From UBA7374 sp049890275 (GTDB taxonomy: Bacteria > Verrucomicrobiota > Verrucomicrobiia > Opitutales > Coraliomargaritaceae), in assembly GCA_049890275.1 (NCBI GenBank), contig JBMHBT010000012.1, forward strand, positions 32,535 to 96,534: DNA of 64,000 nucleotides. The letters are read 5' to 3'. Every line of letters starts with the position of its first letter. Positions within the stretch are counted from its first letter, which is position 1. Both the position numbers and the translations under genes were made by a program. The notes under the pieces were generated by a model that was not told the DNA's origin, made no database searches, and was given only the letters and a program-made list of their open reading frames with translations. Below are positions 25,866 through 35,511 of the stretch, piece by piece.

Positions 25866-27275
25866 CTAGACGCTGTGGATGGCGTTGCCACCGACGGCGA
25901 GGGCGGCTTCTTTCATCGCTTCACTGAGTGTGGGGTGGGCGTGGATGGTGCGGCCGAGGTCTTCGGCGCTGCCGCCATATTCCATATGGCTGACGGCGGA
26001 GGCGATGAGTTCGGAGCCGCTTTTGGCGATGATCTGGACGCCGAGGAGGCGGTCAGTTGTCGCGTCGGCGATGACTTTGACAAATCCGTCGGTGGCATCG
26101 GTAGCGATGGCGCGTCCGTTGGCGGCAAAGTTGAATTTTCCGGATTTGGTTTCGATCTTTTGTTCTTTGGCGGCGGCTTCGGTGAGGCCGACGCTGGCGA
26201 TTTCCGGCTCGGTATAGATGACGTTGGGAATGACGTCGTAGTTTACATGACCGGCTTGTCCGGCGATGCATTCGATGCAGGCGACGCCTTCTTCTTCGGC
26301 TTTGTGGGCGAGCATGGGTCCGGCGATGACATCGCCGATGGCGTAGATGCCGGGGACGTTGGTCTGGAAGTGCTGGTTGACCGGGATGCGTCCTTTTTCG
26401 TCGGTTTCGAGTCCGGCTTTTTCGAGCCCGAGTCCTTCGGTGAAGGGCTTGCGGCCGACGGCAACGAGAACTTTATCGGCTTCGATCTCGATGGCTTCGC
26501 CTTTTTTGTTTTCGGCCTGGAGATAGGTTTTTCCGGCGTCCTTTTTGAGGCCGGTTACTTTTGTGCCGAGGTGGAAGTTAAGATTCTGTTTTTTGAAGAG
26601 GCGCTCGGCCATCTTGGAGACGTCTTTGTCGAAGGTGGGGGCGATGACGGGGAGGAATTCGACGACGTCGACCTGTGCGCCGAGGCGGGCCCAGACGGAG
26701 CCGAGTTCGAGGCCAATGGCTCCGGCGCCGACGACGACGAGCCGCTCGGGAATTGTATCGAAGGCGATGGCTTGGGTGCTGCTGACGACGGTTTCACCAT
26801 CGAAGGGCAGGAAGGGGAGCTCAACCGGCACGGAGCCGGTCGCGAGTACGATGTGCTTGGCTTCGAGGAGGGATTCTCCGGCGTCTCCGGAGACGCGGAC
26901 TTTGCCTTGGCCTTCGAGCATACCGAGTCCTTGCAGGACGGTTACCTTGTTGGCCTTCATGAGCTGGGCGACGCCACCGCAGAGTTGGCTGACGGTGCGT
27001 TCTTTGCGGGCCATGAGTTTGCCGATATCGACGGAGAGGTTGGTCAGGTCGATGCCGTGATCGGCGGCACCATGACCGGCAAAGTGAAACATCTCGGTGG
27101 AGTGGAGGAGTGCCTTGCTGGGAATGCAGCCGACGTTGAGGCAAGTGCCGCCGAGGGTTTTGTCTTTTTCGACGAGGGCGGTTTTGAAGCCGAGTTGGGC
27201 AGCGCGAATGGCGGCGACGTAACCGCCGGGGCCGGAGCCGAGGACGACGAGATCGAACTGGAGGGTTTCTGACAT
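25866..27275 (-). CDS. lpd: Dihydrolipoyl dehydrogenase (E3)
   Basis: FAD/NAD enzyme that reoxidises lipoamide for the 2-oxoacid dehydrogenase complexes. LVVLGSGPGGYVAAIRAAQL binds FAD, GGTCLNVGCIPSKALLHS carries the redox-active Cys pair, VVVGAGAIGLELGSVWARLG binds NAD, IYAIGDVIAGPMLAHKAEEE is the second FAD contact, and HAHPTLSEAMKEAALA holds the catalytic His. Length 469 is normal. It is the last gene of sucA-sucB-lpd, 23 bases after sucB, so this E3 is dedicated mainly to the 2-oxoglutarate complex. Confidence 0.97.
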   Translation of the reverse strand: MSETLQFDLVVLGSGPGGYVAAIRAAQLGFKTALVEKDKTLGGTCLNVGCIPSKALLHSTEMFHFAGHGAADHGIDLTNLSVDIGKLMARKERTVSQLCGGVAQLMKANKVTVLQGLGMLEGQGKVRVSGDAGESLLEAKHIVLATGSVPVELPFLPFDGETVVSSTQAIAFDTIPERLVVVGAGAIGLELGSVWARLGAQVDVVEFLPVIAPTFDKDVSKMAERLFKKQNLNFHLGTKVTGLKKDAGKTYLQAENKKGEAIEIEADKVLVAVGRKPFTEGLGLEKAGLETDEKGRIPVNQHFQTNVPGIYAIGDVIAGPMLAHKAEEEGVACIECIAGQAGHVNYDVIPNVIYTEPEIASVGLTEAAAKEQKIETKSGKFNFAANGRAIATDATDGFVKVIADATTDRLLGVQIIAKSGSELIASAVSHMEYGGSAEDLGRTIHAHPTLSEAMKEAALAVGGNAIHSV

Positions 27276-27298
27276 AAGGCGTGCGTTTTCCGTTGAGC

Positions 27299-28591
27299 CT
27301 AGATGCCGAAGAGGAGGCGGGCGGGATCTTCGATGGCTTCTTTGACTTTGACGAGGAAGGTGACGGCTTCTTTGCCGTCGATCAGGCGGTGGTCGTAGCT
27401 GAGGGCGAGGTACATCATGGGTCGAGCGACGATTTCGCCGTCGCGAACGACGGGGCGCTGCTGGATGTTGTGGAGTCCGAGGATGGCGGGTTGCGGGTAG
27501 TTGATGATCGGCGTGCTGAGCATGGATCCGTAGATGCCTCCGTTGGAGATGGTGAAGACGCCGCCTTCGAGGTCCTGGAACTGGATTTTGCCTTCGCGCG
27601 CGGCTTTGGCGTATCCGAGGATGTCCTGTTCAATTTGGGCAAAGTCTTTTTGGTCGCAGTCGCGAATGACGGGTACCATGAGGCCTTTGTCGGTGCCGAC
27701 GGCGACGCCGATGTCGAAGTAGTGTTGCTCGACGATTTCGTTGCCTTCAATGCGGGCGTTGACTTGCGGGACGGCCTGGAGCGCGTGGGTGACGGCTTTG
27801 GTGAAGAAAGTCATGAAGCCGAGTTTGATGCCGTGGCGTTCGACGAAGGCGTCTTGGTGGGTTTTGCGTAATTGCATGACCGCGCTCATGTCGACTTCGT
27901 TGAAGGTGGTGAGCATGGCGGACTGCTGGGTGGCGTTGACCAGGTGGTCAGCGATCTTGCGGCGCAGGGGGGTCATCTTGCGGCGGGTTTCGCGTCCGGT
28001 GGGTGCGGCTGCCGGTTTCGCTTGTGGTGCAGCTGCCTGGGCTGAGGCTGCGGGCGCATTTTCTGCGGCCTGGAGGATGTCGCCTTTGGTCACGCGTCCG
28101 TCTTTTCCACTACCGGGGATGGTGTTGACATCGACGCCGGTTTCGGCGGCGGCTTTGCGGGCGGCGGGGGAGAGTGTGTCCTGCGGGTTAACTTTGGCTG
28201 CAGGGATCGGTGCCGGTGTCGGGCTTTCGGCTGGTGCCGGTGTGCTGGCGACAGGAATTGGTTCAGGGGCAGGGGGCGTCGGCTCGGCTGGTTGTGTTTG
28301 GGCGGGAGCTTCCGGCTCGGCGGGTGCTTTGCTTTGCGCGGGGGCGGGTGCTCCTGCGGCGGCTTCAATGCGTGCGACGACTTGGCCAATTTCGACTTCT
28401 TCGTCGGCTTCGACGAGGATGTTGATGATTCCGGCGACTTCGGCGGTGGCTTCGGAGGTGATTTTATCGGTTTCGAGTTCGAAGATGGATTGGCCTTCCT
28501 GGACGTGTTCGCCGTCCTTGACGTGCCAGGCGGCGAGGATGCCGCTGGTGATGGATTCGCCCATTGCGGGGATGATGACTTCGGTTGCCAT
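27299..28591 (-). CDS. sucB: Dihydrolipoyllysine-residue succinyltransferase (2-oxoglutarate dehydrogenase E2)
   Basis: Core of the 2-oxoglutarate dehydrogenase complex. An N-terminal lipoyl domain (VIIPAMGESITSGILAAWHV, with lipoylated Lys in ELETDKITSE), a long Ala/Pro linker (about 80-140), a peripheral-subunit-binding domain (LSPAARKAAAETGVDVNTIP then KDGRVTKGDIL) and the catalytic acyltransferase domain ending in LALSYDHRLIDGKEAVTFLV, where His and Asp are catalytic. At 430 residues with one lipoyl domain it is the usual size. It follows sucA by 42 bases. Confidence 0.96.
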   Translation of the reverse strand: MATEVIIPAMGESITSGILAAWHVKDGEHVQEGQSIFELETDKITSEATAEVAGIINILVEADEEVEIGQVVARIEAAAGAPAPAQSKAPAEPEAPAQTQPAEPTPPAPEPIPVASTPAPAESPTPAPIPAAKVNPQDTLSPAARKAAAETGVDVNTIPGSGKDGRVTKGDILQAAENAPAASAQAAAPQAKPAAAPTGRETRRKMTPLRRKIADHLVNATQQSAMLTTFNEVDMSAVMQLRKTHQDAFVERHGIKLGFMTFFTKAVTHALQAVPQVNARIEGNEIVEQHYFDIGVAVGTDKGLMVPVIRDCDQKDFAQIEQDILGYAKAAREGKIQFQDLEGGVFTISNGGIYGSMLSTPIINYPQPAILGLHNIQQRPVVRDGEIVARPMMYLALSYDHRLIDGKEAVTFLVKVKEAIEDPARLLFGI

Positions 28592-28633
28592 AAGGTGTAG
28601 TACGTTTGGTTGAAAGGAGTGTGTGTCGCTTGC

Positions 28634-31375
28634 TTAATCGCTGACGTCGCCAAAGGCTCGAGCGACGAGTTTGGCTTGGCGGATTTTGTGTTTGGCGAGG
28701 GATCCGACGGCGGGGCTGGCGGAGGCGCGGCGTCCGGCGTAGCGGGGAATGCGGCCGAGTTGTTCCGTGAGGCGGGGCATGAGGAAAGTCCAGGCGCCCA
28801 TATTTTGGGGTTCTTCCTGACACCAGACGATTTCGGCGTCATCGGGGAATTTACTGACGATTTTCTTCAGTAGCTCGGTATTGAGCGGGTAGAGTTGTTC
28901 GACGCGGATGAGGGCAGTGTCTTTGATCTTGTTGGTCTCCCGGTAGGCTTTGAGGTCATAGTAGACTTTACCGGAACAGAGGATGATGCGCTTGGTGTTT
29001 TTCTTCGTGACGGTCTTGTCGTCGATAATCGACCAGAATTCGCCTTCACTGAATTCGGCGACTTTAGAGATGCACTCCTTGTGGCGAAGGAGGCTCTTGG
29101 GGGACATGATGATGAGCGGTTTCTTGAATTCACGTTTCATCTGTCGACGGAGGACGTGAAAGAGCTGGGCCGGGGTGGTGAGGTTGCAGACCTGAATATT
29201 ATTTTCGGCGCAGGCCTGGAGGAAGCGTTCGAGACGGGCAGAGGAGTGCTCGGGGCCCTGGCCTTCATAGCCGTGGGGGAGGAGCATGACGATGCCGCTG
29301 AGGCGCCCCCATTTGGATTCGGAACTGGTGATGAACTGGTCGATGATGACCTGTGCTCCGTTGACGAAGTCGCCGAACTGGGCTTCCCAGATGCAGAGCA
29401 TTTGGGGGAAGTCGAGGGAGTAGCCATAATCGAAGCCGAGGACGGCAGCTTCGGATAGAAGGGAGTTGTGAACGCAGAACATGGCCTGCTCGGGGGCGAG
29501 GTCGAGGAGGTTGGAGTAGCGTTCGCGGGTCTCGGTATCGTAGACGACGGCGTGGCGGTGGCTGAAGGTGCCGCGCTTGGAGTCCTGTCCGCTGATGCGC
29601 ACAGGGGTACCGTCGAGGAGGAGGGTGCCGAAGGCGAGTGCTTCGCCCATGCCCCAGTCGATCCCGCTGTCTTCTTCGAAGGCTTTGCGCTTGGCCTTCA
29701 TTTGGCGAAGGATCTTTTTGTTCACGTTGAAGCCTTCGGGGAACTCGGTGTGCTTCTTGACGATGTGGTGCAAGGTCTCGCGGGCGACCTTGGTTTCGTA
29801 GCCCTTGAAGTTGTAAGGCGGTTGCTGAATAGCGTTGGACTCGGAGAAAGGGTCGCTCGGTACGTTTTCTTCCGCTTTGACGGCTTCGAATGCTTTTTCG
29901 AGGCGTTGGCGGTAGGGGTCTTCGAGGGCCTGGATTTCTTCAGCGGTAAATTCGCCACTTTCGATCAACTTGGTGGCGAGGGTGCGCCCGACGGGCTTCA
30001 TTTCCGCGATGGTCTTGTAGAGGACGGGTTGGGTAAAGGCGGGTTCGTCGGATTCGTTGTGTCCGTGTTTGCGCCAGCAGTACATGTCGATGACGACATC
30101 GCAGCCGAAGGTCTGGCGGTAGTCGAAGGCGGCTTCCATAGCTGCGATAACGGCGAAGGGGTCGTTGCCGTTGACGTGGAAAATGGGGGCTTCAACGATT
30201 TTGGCGACGTCGGTGCAGTAGCGACTGGAGCGTGCGTCGGTCGGGGTGGTGGTGAAACCGATCTGGTTGTTGACCACGATGTGGATGGTGCCGCCGGTGC
30301 GGTAGCCCTGGAGCTGGGAGAAGTTGAAGACTTCCGATACGACCCCCTGTCCGGCGATGGCAGCGTCTCCATGAATGAGAATGGGCAGTACGCGCTTGCG
30401 CTCTGTGTCGCCGATGATGCGTTGTCGGGCGCGGGCCTTACCTTCGACGACGGGGTCGACGGCTTCGAGGTGGCTGGGGTTGGCGGCGAGGCGGATCTCA
30501 ACTTCGTGCCCGTCCTGCGTTTTCCGTTTGGTTTCAAAGCCGAGGTGGTATTTTACATCACCGTCTCCAAAGATGGTGTCGGGTGTGTAGTCTTCGGAGA
30601 ATTCGCGCAGGATGTACTCAAAGGATTTACCGAGAAAGTTGGCCAATACGTTGAGGCGACCGCGGTGAGCCATACCCATGACGATTTCGTCGACCTGATT
30701 TTTACCGCAGCGCTCAAAAATGGAGTCGAGGCAGGCAATGAGAGTTTCTCCCCCTTCGAGAGAGAAGCGCTTTTGCCCGACGTAACGGGTTTGAAGAAAG
30801 TTTTCAAAGTCTTCTGCTTCGAGTATGGTACGGAGAATGCGGGCTTTTTGCTCTTTGCTAAAGCGGGGCACAAAGCACTCCGGTTCAATACGGGCCTGAA
30901 TCCAGCGGCGTTTGGGTGTTTCCTGAATGTGGATGTATTCGCAACCGATGGTGTGGCAGTAGGTTTTTTCCAGGCGCTCGATGACCTCGCGCAGGCTCAT
31001 TTCCACTCCGCCGAGGTAGTTGCCGGTATGAATTACCCGGTCGAGGTCTTCCTCAGTAAAGCCGAGTCGCTCCAGAGTCAGGCGCGGGTTGACCGGTGTT
31101 TCTTTGCTCAGCGGGTTGATCTTGGCAATGGTGTGCCCGATCGAGCGGTAGGCGTAGATCAAACCGATGGCCCGGGCCTGCTTGGTTGCATCGCTTTCAC
31201 TCTCCGAAGGGGCAACATCGCGGATGCCTCCGTTTTCCTCCGATGAAGCGAGCTCAAAACCTTCGAAAAAAGCGCGCCACTGGGGGTCTAGAGTATCCGG
31301 TTGGTGTAGCCAAATACTGTAATTCTGGTCAATGAGGTCCGCATTCCAGCGGCTCGCAAGGCTCGTTTGCTTCAT
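28634..31375 (-). CDS. sucA: 2-oxoglutarate dehydrogenase E1 component
   Basis: Thiamine-diphosphate decarboxylase of 913 residues that starts the 2-oxoglutarate to succinyl-CoA step. The short N-terminal E2-binding helix (NYSIWLHQPDTLDPQWRAFF) is typical of SucA; LEGGETLIACLDSIFERCG, VMGMAHRGRLNVLANFLGK, HGDAAIAGQGVVSEVFNFSQ, VVNNQIGFTTTP and the C-terminal pyrimidine domain (SGQDSKRGTFSHRHAVVYD, LPHGYEGQGPEHSSARLERF) follow. It heads the sucA-sucB-lpd operon. Its upstream gap to the next, divergent gene contains the small inverted repeat GTACTTAAAAAGTAC at 31417-31431, whose role is unknown. Confidence 0.97.
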   Translation of the reverse strand: MKQTSLASRWNADLIDQNYSIWLHQPDTLDPQWRAFFEGFELASSEENGGIRDVAPSESESDATKQARAIGLIYAYRSIGHTIAKINPLSKETPVNPRLTLERLGFTEEDLDRVIHTGNYLGGVEMSLREVIERLEKTYCHTIGCEYIHIQETPKRRWIQARIEPECFVPRFSKEQKARILRTILEAEDFENFLQTRYVGQKRFSLEGGETLIACLDSIFERCGKNQVDEIVMGMAHRGRLNVLANFLGKSFEYILREFSEDYTPDTIFGDGDVKYHLGFETKRKTQDGHEVEIRLAANPSHLEAVDPVVEGKARARQRIIGDTERKRVLPILIHGDAAIAGQGVVSEVFNFSQLQGYRTGGTIHIVVNNQIGFTTTPTDARSSRYCTDVAKIVEAPIFHVNGNDPFAVIAAMEAAFDYRQTFGCDVVIDMYCWRKHGHNESDEPAFTQPVLYKTIAEMKPVGRTLATKLIESGEFTAEEIQALEDPYRQRLEKAFEAVKAEENVPSDPFSESNAIQQPPYNFKGYETKVARETLHHIVKKHTEFPEGFNVNKKILRQMKAKRKAFEEDSGIDWGMGEALAFGTLLLDGTPVRISGQDSKRGTFSHRHAVVYDTETRERYSNLLDLAPEQAMFCVHNSLLSEAAVLGFDYGYSLDFPQMLCIWEAQFGDFVNGAQVIIDQFITSSESKWGRLSGIVMLLPHGYEGQGPEHSSARLERFLQACAENNIQVCNLTTPAQLFHVLRRQMKREFKKPLIIMSPKSLLRHKECISKVAEFSEGEFWSIIDDKTVTKKNTKRIILCSGKVYYDLKAYRETNKIKDTALIRVEQLYPLNTELLKKIVSKFPDDAEIVWCQEEPQNMGAWTFLMPRLTEQLGRIPRYAGRRASASPAVGSLAKHKIRQAKLVARAFGDVSD

Positions 31376-31549
31376 ATCGAGGTAAATACAAAAAAATCTA
31401 GTTTAAGACCTGAACAGTACTTAAAAAGTACCATTATCAGCCGATAAGCAAGGCTAATATAGTGAAAGGAAGCGGAAATTTTGCAATTAACTTGATGTAA
31501 AGCTAATTCATGGCTTGATTTTTAGAATGAGATTTTTTCTCCTGTCTAC

Positions 31550-31765
31550 GTGTTGGATTATGCATCAATTCGGATGGATCTGGAGTGTATCTCGGGTCAG
31601 TCGGCTTTGCCGGAGGGGCAGACCTTGCCGGAAGTGTTGGAGCGACTGGATGAAGCCTCAAAAAAGGAGGGTCTACCGGGACAAATGAAGCATTATTTGG
31701 AGCGGCGCAGTTACCTCAAGGCGCTCGCCTGGCTGGATAACCCGGATATGAAGCATACAGTATGA
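31550..31765 (+). CDS. Small conserved-looking hypothetical protein
   Basis: A 71-residue protein I do not recognise. The predicted product is mostly helical (LPEVLERLDEASKKEGLP, QMKHYLERRSYLKALAWLD) without a signal or membrane segment. The GTG at 31550 is the first start; an ATG at 31574 (MDLECISGQSALPEGQ) is a good alternative. Its stop overlaps the start of the SUI1-like gene by 4 bases, so the two are co-translated, which is the main evidence that it is real. Confidence 0.65.
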   Translation: MLDYASIRMDLECISGQSALPEGQTLPEVLERLDEASKKEGLPGQMKHYLERRSYLKALAWLDNPDMKHTV

Positions 31766-32163
31766 GCCGTCGCGGAGACAAAGTATCGACAGAAGGTGGG
31801 GATAGCTTGTCGAGCCATGCCTTTGCTTCGCTGAATTTGGGTGGTTTGCCGAAGGGACCGAGTGGAAGCGGAAGCGAGGTAAAAAAGCCTGCGAAAGCAA
31901 AGAAGAGCAAGGGTGACAGGGGTCGGGTCGAGGTGCGCCGGGAAAAAGCCGGTCGCGGCGGAAAGACAGTCACCACTTTGAGTGCTTTTGCACCTGCGGT
32001 GACCATTCCCGCGCTGGAGGATTTGACTCGTAGCTGTAAAAAGAAGTTTGCCTGTGGTGGCGTATTGAAAGGACGAGTCGTGGAATTGCAGGGCGATCGA
32101 GCCGAAGCGGTTTTAGATGAGCTGACCGCTTTGGGTTTTCGTCCGGTTCGTGCGGGTGGGTAG
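31762..32163 (+). CDS. Translation initiation factor SUI1/eIF1-like protein (YciH type)
   Basis: A 133-residue protein whose C-terminal half is a SUI1 domain: RVEVRREKAGRGGKTVTTLS, then SCKKKFACGGVLKGRVVELQ and GDRAEAVLDELTALGFRPVR. This matches the eIF1-related bacterial YciH family, which binds the small ribosomal subunit and affects start selection. The N-terminal 50 residues are Gly/Ser/Lys-rich and probably disordered. It overlaps the preceding small gene by 4 bases. Confidence 0.9.
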   Translation: MSRRGDKVSTEGGDSLSSHAFASLNLGGLPKGPSGSGSEVKKPAKAKKSKGDRGRVEVRREKAGRGGKTVTTLSAFAPAVTIPALEDLTRSCKKKFACGGVLKGRVVELQGDRAEAVLDELTALGFRPVRAGG

Positions 32164-32291
32164 CCGGAAGTTCGATGATTTCTTTGTTCCGTGCTGAAGG
32201 GCACAATCATTGGGCTTTATAATTGATCAAATAAAAGTATTTCATTTATTATTTGACTCATAAAATGCCTACGCTTTAATGAGGTTTAGTC

Positions 32292-34580
32292 ATGACAATA
32301 AACATCCCGGTCCTGCTCACCGCAGGGTCTGGGCTGTTGGCCATCGCCGCTACCTCTTTTTCCAGCAACTCGGCCCCGAAGCTTCCACTCCGTATCACGC
32401 ACGACGCTGCCAATCGTGCGGTCGATCTCGGTTTCAAAGCGCAAGAGACCGACCAGTACTACCTGATCGAAGGCAGCACGGAACTGACCCAAGGTAGCTG
32501 GACTTTGAACTACGGGGTCAAAGGCGACGGCGACAACAAGTCGCAACGGATGCCAACTATAGCCAACAAATGCTTTTACCGCCTGCTGCGGGTGGGGGCC
32601 GATGATCCACTTTTGGGCAACGACTATGATGGCGATAAAATCATCATGCTCGATGAACTCGACCGAGGGCTCGATGCCTTTGAGCTTGTCCCTGATGACC
32701 GTGATGCCGATGGCATCCCCTCCGATTGGGAGGCGGTCTACGGGCTGGATGCAAATGACCCGGGCGATGCCCGAATGGATCCCGATGGAGACCGGCATTC
32801 CAATCTCGATGAATACAGATCCAATACCGATAGTCAGGACGTAGAGAGCCATCCACCCGAACCGGAATTTTCCGAACAGACGACTCATTGCATCCTTCGG
32901 ACGGTTCAAGAGGAGACCGACTCCAGCACGTCTCGGCCTAGAGGAAATTCGACGCATAAGGAAGCGCTCCGAACCGAATTTATTTTCGATCATCCAAGCA
33001 ATCGACCGTACTCCATCCTCGAGTATTCCTCCGAGAGCACCTTTCCGAACATACCCCGCTACAATCGGTCCTCTCAATGGGTGGAGCGCCTGAATTATTG
33101 GGGCTACGAGGACCTCTATCACATCCTCCGGACATTGGATCGACGAGTCGTCACTTACGAAGACCGAACCGAAGAGTACAAAGAAATCAAAAGCGGGAGT
33201 TATTCCATCGAGAGTTTTTCCGGCCCCCCTCTAACCTTTTTGATCGAACACAAGAAGCACTCGCTGATTGAAGAAGAGCGCGTCTGCGTCGAGCCGGTCC
33301 ACCGGTGGCAGGATTCTTACTGTATCGACCATACCCATACCGAGTTGGCCGACCCAGCAGTGCTCCACTATGAACTTGTCCATTGGGACGGGCGACAACT
33401 GACGATCGATGGAGAGCCCGTCTCGCTGCCAACCGGAGAGCGCAGCTGCAAGTTTGCTTATGGGCAGGTCGAGTTGCCGTTTCGGGTCGATTTGGATATC
33501 GTTCATCCAGCCACGGGGATATTGGCGGAAGGCCGGGAGGACAAGGACCACGACAGCCATGGCGGCTATGTCGCTCTGAAGCGAGAGGTCGGGGGTGAGG
33601 ATCTGGCTCCCGTAACGCAACTGAAAATGGACGTCAGCTCCCTGTTCGGCAGCTATAAGTTCCGCCTGAAGTTCAACTCCGGAGGTCGCTACCGGATCTA
33701 CAAGGACGCCGACCGGACAGAGGAAGTCGTCTCCGAACAGACCGAATTCCCCGCTGACAAGGATACCACCGTCTACCTTCAGGGCCTCAAGAAGAGCGAT
33801 GACCTCGGCGGGGAGACAGTCACCCTGCAAGTAGGCCTCGACGAGCACTGGATCGATACTGATTCGGTTGATTTTACGGTGGTGCAGAGCGAGTTCGAGA
33901 TCGTTCACCGCGTCTTCATCCCTTACAACTGGGTGGATATTCCGCTTCATCCATTTCATCCTCAACAAGTGGCGGAAGGGGACGACCGAGGTTTTGATCC
34001 CGGCCTTACGGGAACCTACCGCGTGGAGCAGCGGGCCGTCCTTTGCCCCTACCGGGATCTGGATGCAAGCCCCGTCAAGGACAACGAGAAAAGAGCGGGG
34101 ATAACGCGGCATTTTGACGAAAGCAATGTGAGCAACCACTCTGGGGCACTCCATAGTGGACTGGAGCCGCAGCAGCCCTCACGTATCCAGAAGGACTCCG
34201 TGCCCGTAAATACAGGGATAGCCAGCCTCGGTAACGTGAGAGCCTATCTGCTGGCTTCACCGGTTGACCACCAAACGCATCTGCGCATGGAGGGATCTGC
34301 GGCAGAACCGATCGTGATGGGAGCCGGTCTGGTAGCTCCCATAGATTGGCTCTTCGACATTGCTATTGGCGTAGGGAATCCGGCGGAACCTCAAGTGATT
34401 CTATCCGGAGAGCACGACGGTTTTCCGGCCTACGAAATCTACGTCTATGCTGGACGGGACAAGTCCTCGCCGACTACCGTGCTGCAATGGCTTCCACCCA
34501 TAGAAAGTGGCGTGCTGGCGCTTGCAGGCAACGATCCCGACACGCCGGTTGAAGAAAGAACCAAACCAATCGAACAATGA
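32292..34580 (+). CDS. Large secreted protein with calcium-binding-type Asp repeats, unknown function
   Basis: A 762-residue exported protein. It begins with a Sec-type signal (MTINIPVLLTAGSGLLAIAA). Residues about 105-180 hold Asp-rich repeats (GNDYDGDKIIMLDELDRG, DDRDADGIPSDWEAVYGLD, MDPDGDRHSNLDEYRSNTD) of the thrombospondin type 3/dockerin kind often seen in verrucomicrobial surface proteins, which suggest calcium binding. The remaining 570 residues are not a family I recognise. A segment near residue 465-520 (RYRIYKDADRTEEVVSEQTE...) recurs in broken form at 35512-35680. The stop overlaps the next gene by 4 bases (ATGA). Confidence 0.82.
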   Translation: MTINIPVLLTAGSGLLAIAATSFSSNSAPKLPLRITHDAANRAVDLGFKAQETDQYYLIEGSTELTQGSWTLNYGVKGDGDNKSQRMPTIANKCFYRLLRVGADDPLLGNDYDGDKIIMLDELDRGLDAFELVPDDRDADGIPSDWEAVYGLDANDPGDARMDPDGDRHSNLDEYRSNTDSQDVESHPPEPEFSEQTTHCILRTVQEETDSSTSRPRGNSTHKEALRTEFIFDHPSNRPYSILEYSSESTFPNIPRYNRSSQWVERLNYWGYEDLYHILRTLDRRVVTYEDRTEEYKEIKSGSYSIESFSGPPLTFLIEHKKHSLIEEERVCVEPVHRWQDSYCIDHTHTELADPAVLHYELVHWDGRQLTIDGEPVSLPTGERSCKFAYGQVELPFRVDLDIVHPATGILAEGREDKDHDSHGGYVALKREVGGEDLAPVTQLKMDVSSLFGSYKFRLKFNSGGRYRIYKDADRTEEVVSEQTEFPADKDTTVYLQGLKKSDDLGGETVTLQVGLDEHWIDTDSVDFTVVQSEFEIVHRVFIPYNWVDIPLHPFHPQQVAEGDDRGFDPGLTGTYRVEQRAVLCPYRDLDASPVKDNEKRAGITRHFDESNVSNHSGALHSGLEPQQPSRIQKDSVPVNTGIASLGNVRAYLLASPVDHQTHLRMEGSAAEPIVMGAGLVAPIDWLFDIAIGVGNPAEPQVILSGEHDGFPAYEIYVYAGRDKSSPTTVLQWLPPIESGVLALAGNDPDTPVEERTKPIEQ

Positions 34581-35461
34581 TGAAAAGAATCCTAATCCTA
34601 TTTGCGGCATCCACTGTTTGCCTGACCCTAGAAGTCTTTTCCGAGATTACACCGGAAGATGAGTTGGAGATTTTTAAAAAGGCAGTTGAAGAAAGAAGAA
34701 AGAAAGACCCGATACGCAGGCCCACGGAGGAAGAGAAAAAAGCAATGGATGATTACGCTTGGATGGTTGAAGTATGGGGGCGTCATGAGCAAAGGATTCG
34801 GGAGTGGCGTGCAGAAAGGAACAACTTGGTGAAGGAGAAAGGTACGGAGATTGAGGAAATCCGAAAGCCCACACAAGACGAATTGCGTCGCGCCAAGGTG
34901 ATCTACAAGAACTCCAAGAAATCATCCAGTCCGTACGTCAAATCAAGCGGAATGCTGGCGTTCACGATCTTCCTGATGGCGGAACCCATGAAAAAATGGT
35001 ACCCGGAAATGAAACGATTGATGTCCAGCGACGATGAGATTGAAGTCGGTGTCGGAGTAGGGTCGTTCATGTATGTACTTGAATCTGGCAGCGGACGACA
35101 ACAGCAGGCCCTTGCCAACGATGAATCGCTCTATGGTCTGCTGCCTGGCATCAAAAAGACCTACAGCGGGAATACTGCCATGATGGGTTATCTGAAACGC
35201 ATCGAGAAGGCTGCAGCGCCATTTCGGGAAAACAATCAGACAACCACAGAAGCATCTGCTCTCGAATTAGAAGACAAAAAGGATTCTCCTGAAGAAGAAA
35301 TAGCTGAGAAAACACCAGCCACCGCGGCGTTCTCCGATTCTTCGAACGAACCACCCGCCTCCAAAGCCGACCCTACCGCCCGCAACCACTGGCTCTGGCT
35401 CGGACTCCTTTGCCTCTTCCTGCTCCTTATCGCAATCCTGCTCCGCATCACCCGCCGCTAG
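34577..35461 (+). CDS. Exported, membrane-anchored hypothetical protein
   Basis: A 294-residue protein with an N-terminal signal (MMKRILILFAASTVCLTLEV) and a single C-terminal membrane helix (HWLWLGLLCLFLLLIAILLR) followed by basic residues. Between them lie a highly charged coiled-coil-like stretch (ELEIFKKAVEERRKKDPI, RRPTEEEKKAMDDYAWMV) and a low-complexity acidic/Ser-Pro tail. The arrangement points to an extracytoplasmic domain tethered at its C-terminus. It is translationally coupled to the large secreted protein just upstream, so the pair probably acts together. The family is not recognised. Confidence 0.78.
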   Translation: MMKRILILFAASTVCLTLEVFSEITPEDELEIFKKAVEERRKKDPIRRPTEEEKKAMDDYAWMVEVWGRHEQRIREWRAERNNLVKEKGTEIEEIRKPTQDELRRAKVIYKNSKKSSSPYVKSSGMLAFTIFLMAEPMKKWYPEMKRLMSSDDEIEVGVGVGSFMYVLESGSGRQQQALANDESLYGLLPGIKKTYSGNTAMMGYLKRIEKAAAPFRENNQTTTEASALELEDKKDSPEEEIAEKTPATAAFSDSSNEPPASKADPTARNHWLWLGLLCLFLLLIAILLRITRR

Positions 35462-35465
35462 ACAT

Positions 35466-35504
35466 CACAAGTTGCCAACTATACATAGAGCACAAGTTGC
35501 CAAC
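35466..35504. repeat. Short direct repeat CACAAGTTGCCAAC, two copies
   Basis: CACAAGTTGCCAAC occurs exactly at 35466-35479 and again at 35491-35504, a 25-base period. It sits between the end of the membrane-anchored protein gene and the start of the broken duplicate segment, so it may mark a rearrangement junction. Confidence 0.7.
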
Positions 35505-35511
35505 AACTCGC

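Noticed and set aside
29468..31246. Long plus-strand open frame (592 codons) opposite sucA, and a similar one at 25845-27272 opposite lpd
   Set aside because: Both mirror well-identified enzymes; their acidic, Gly/Phe-rich products are the usual result of reading these codons backwards.
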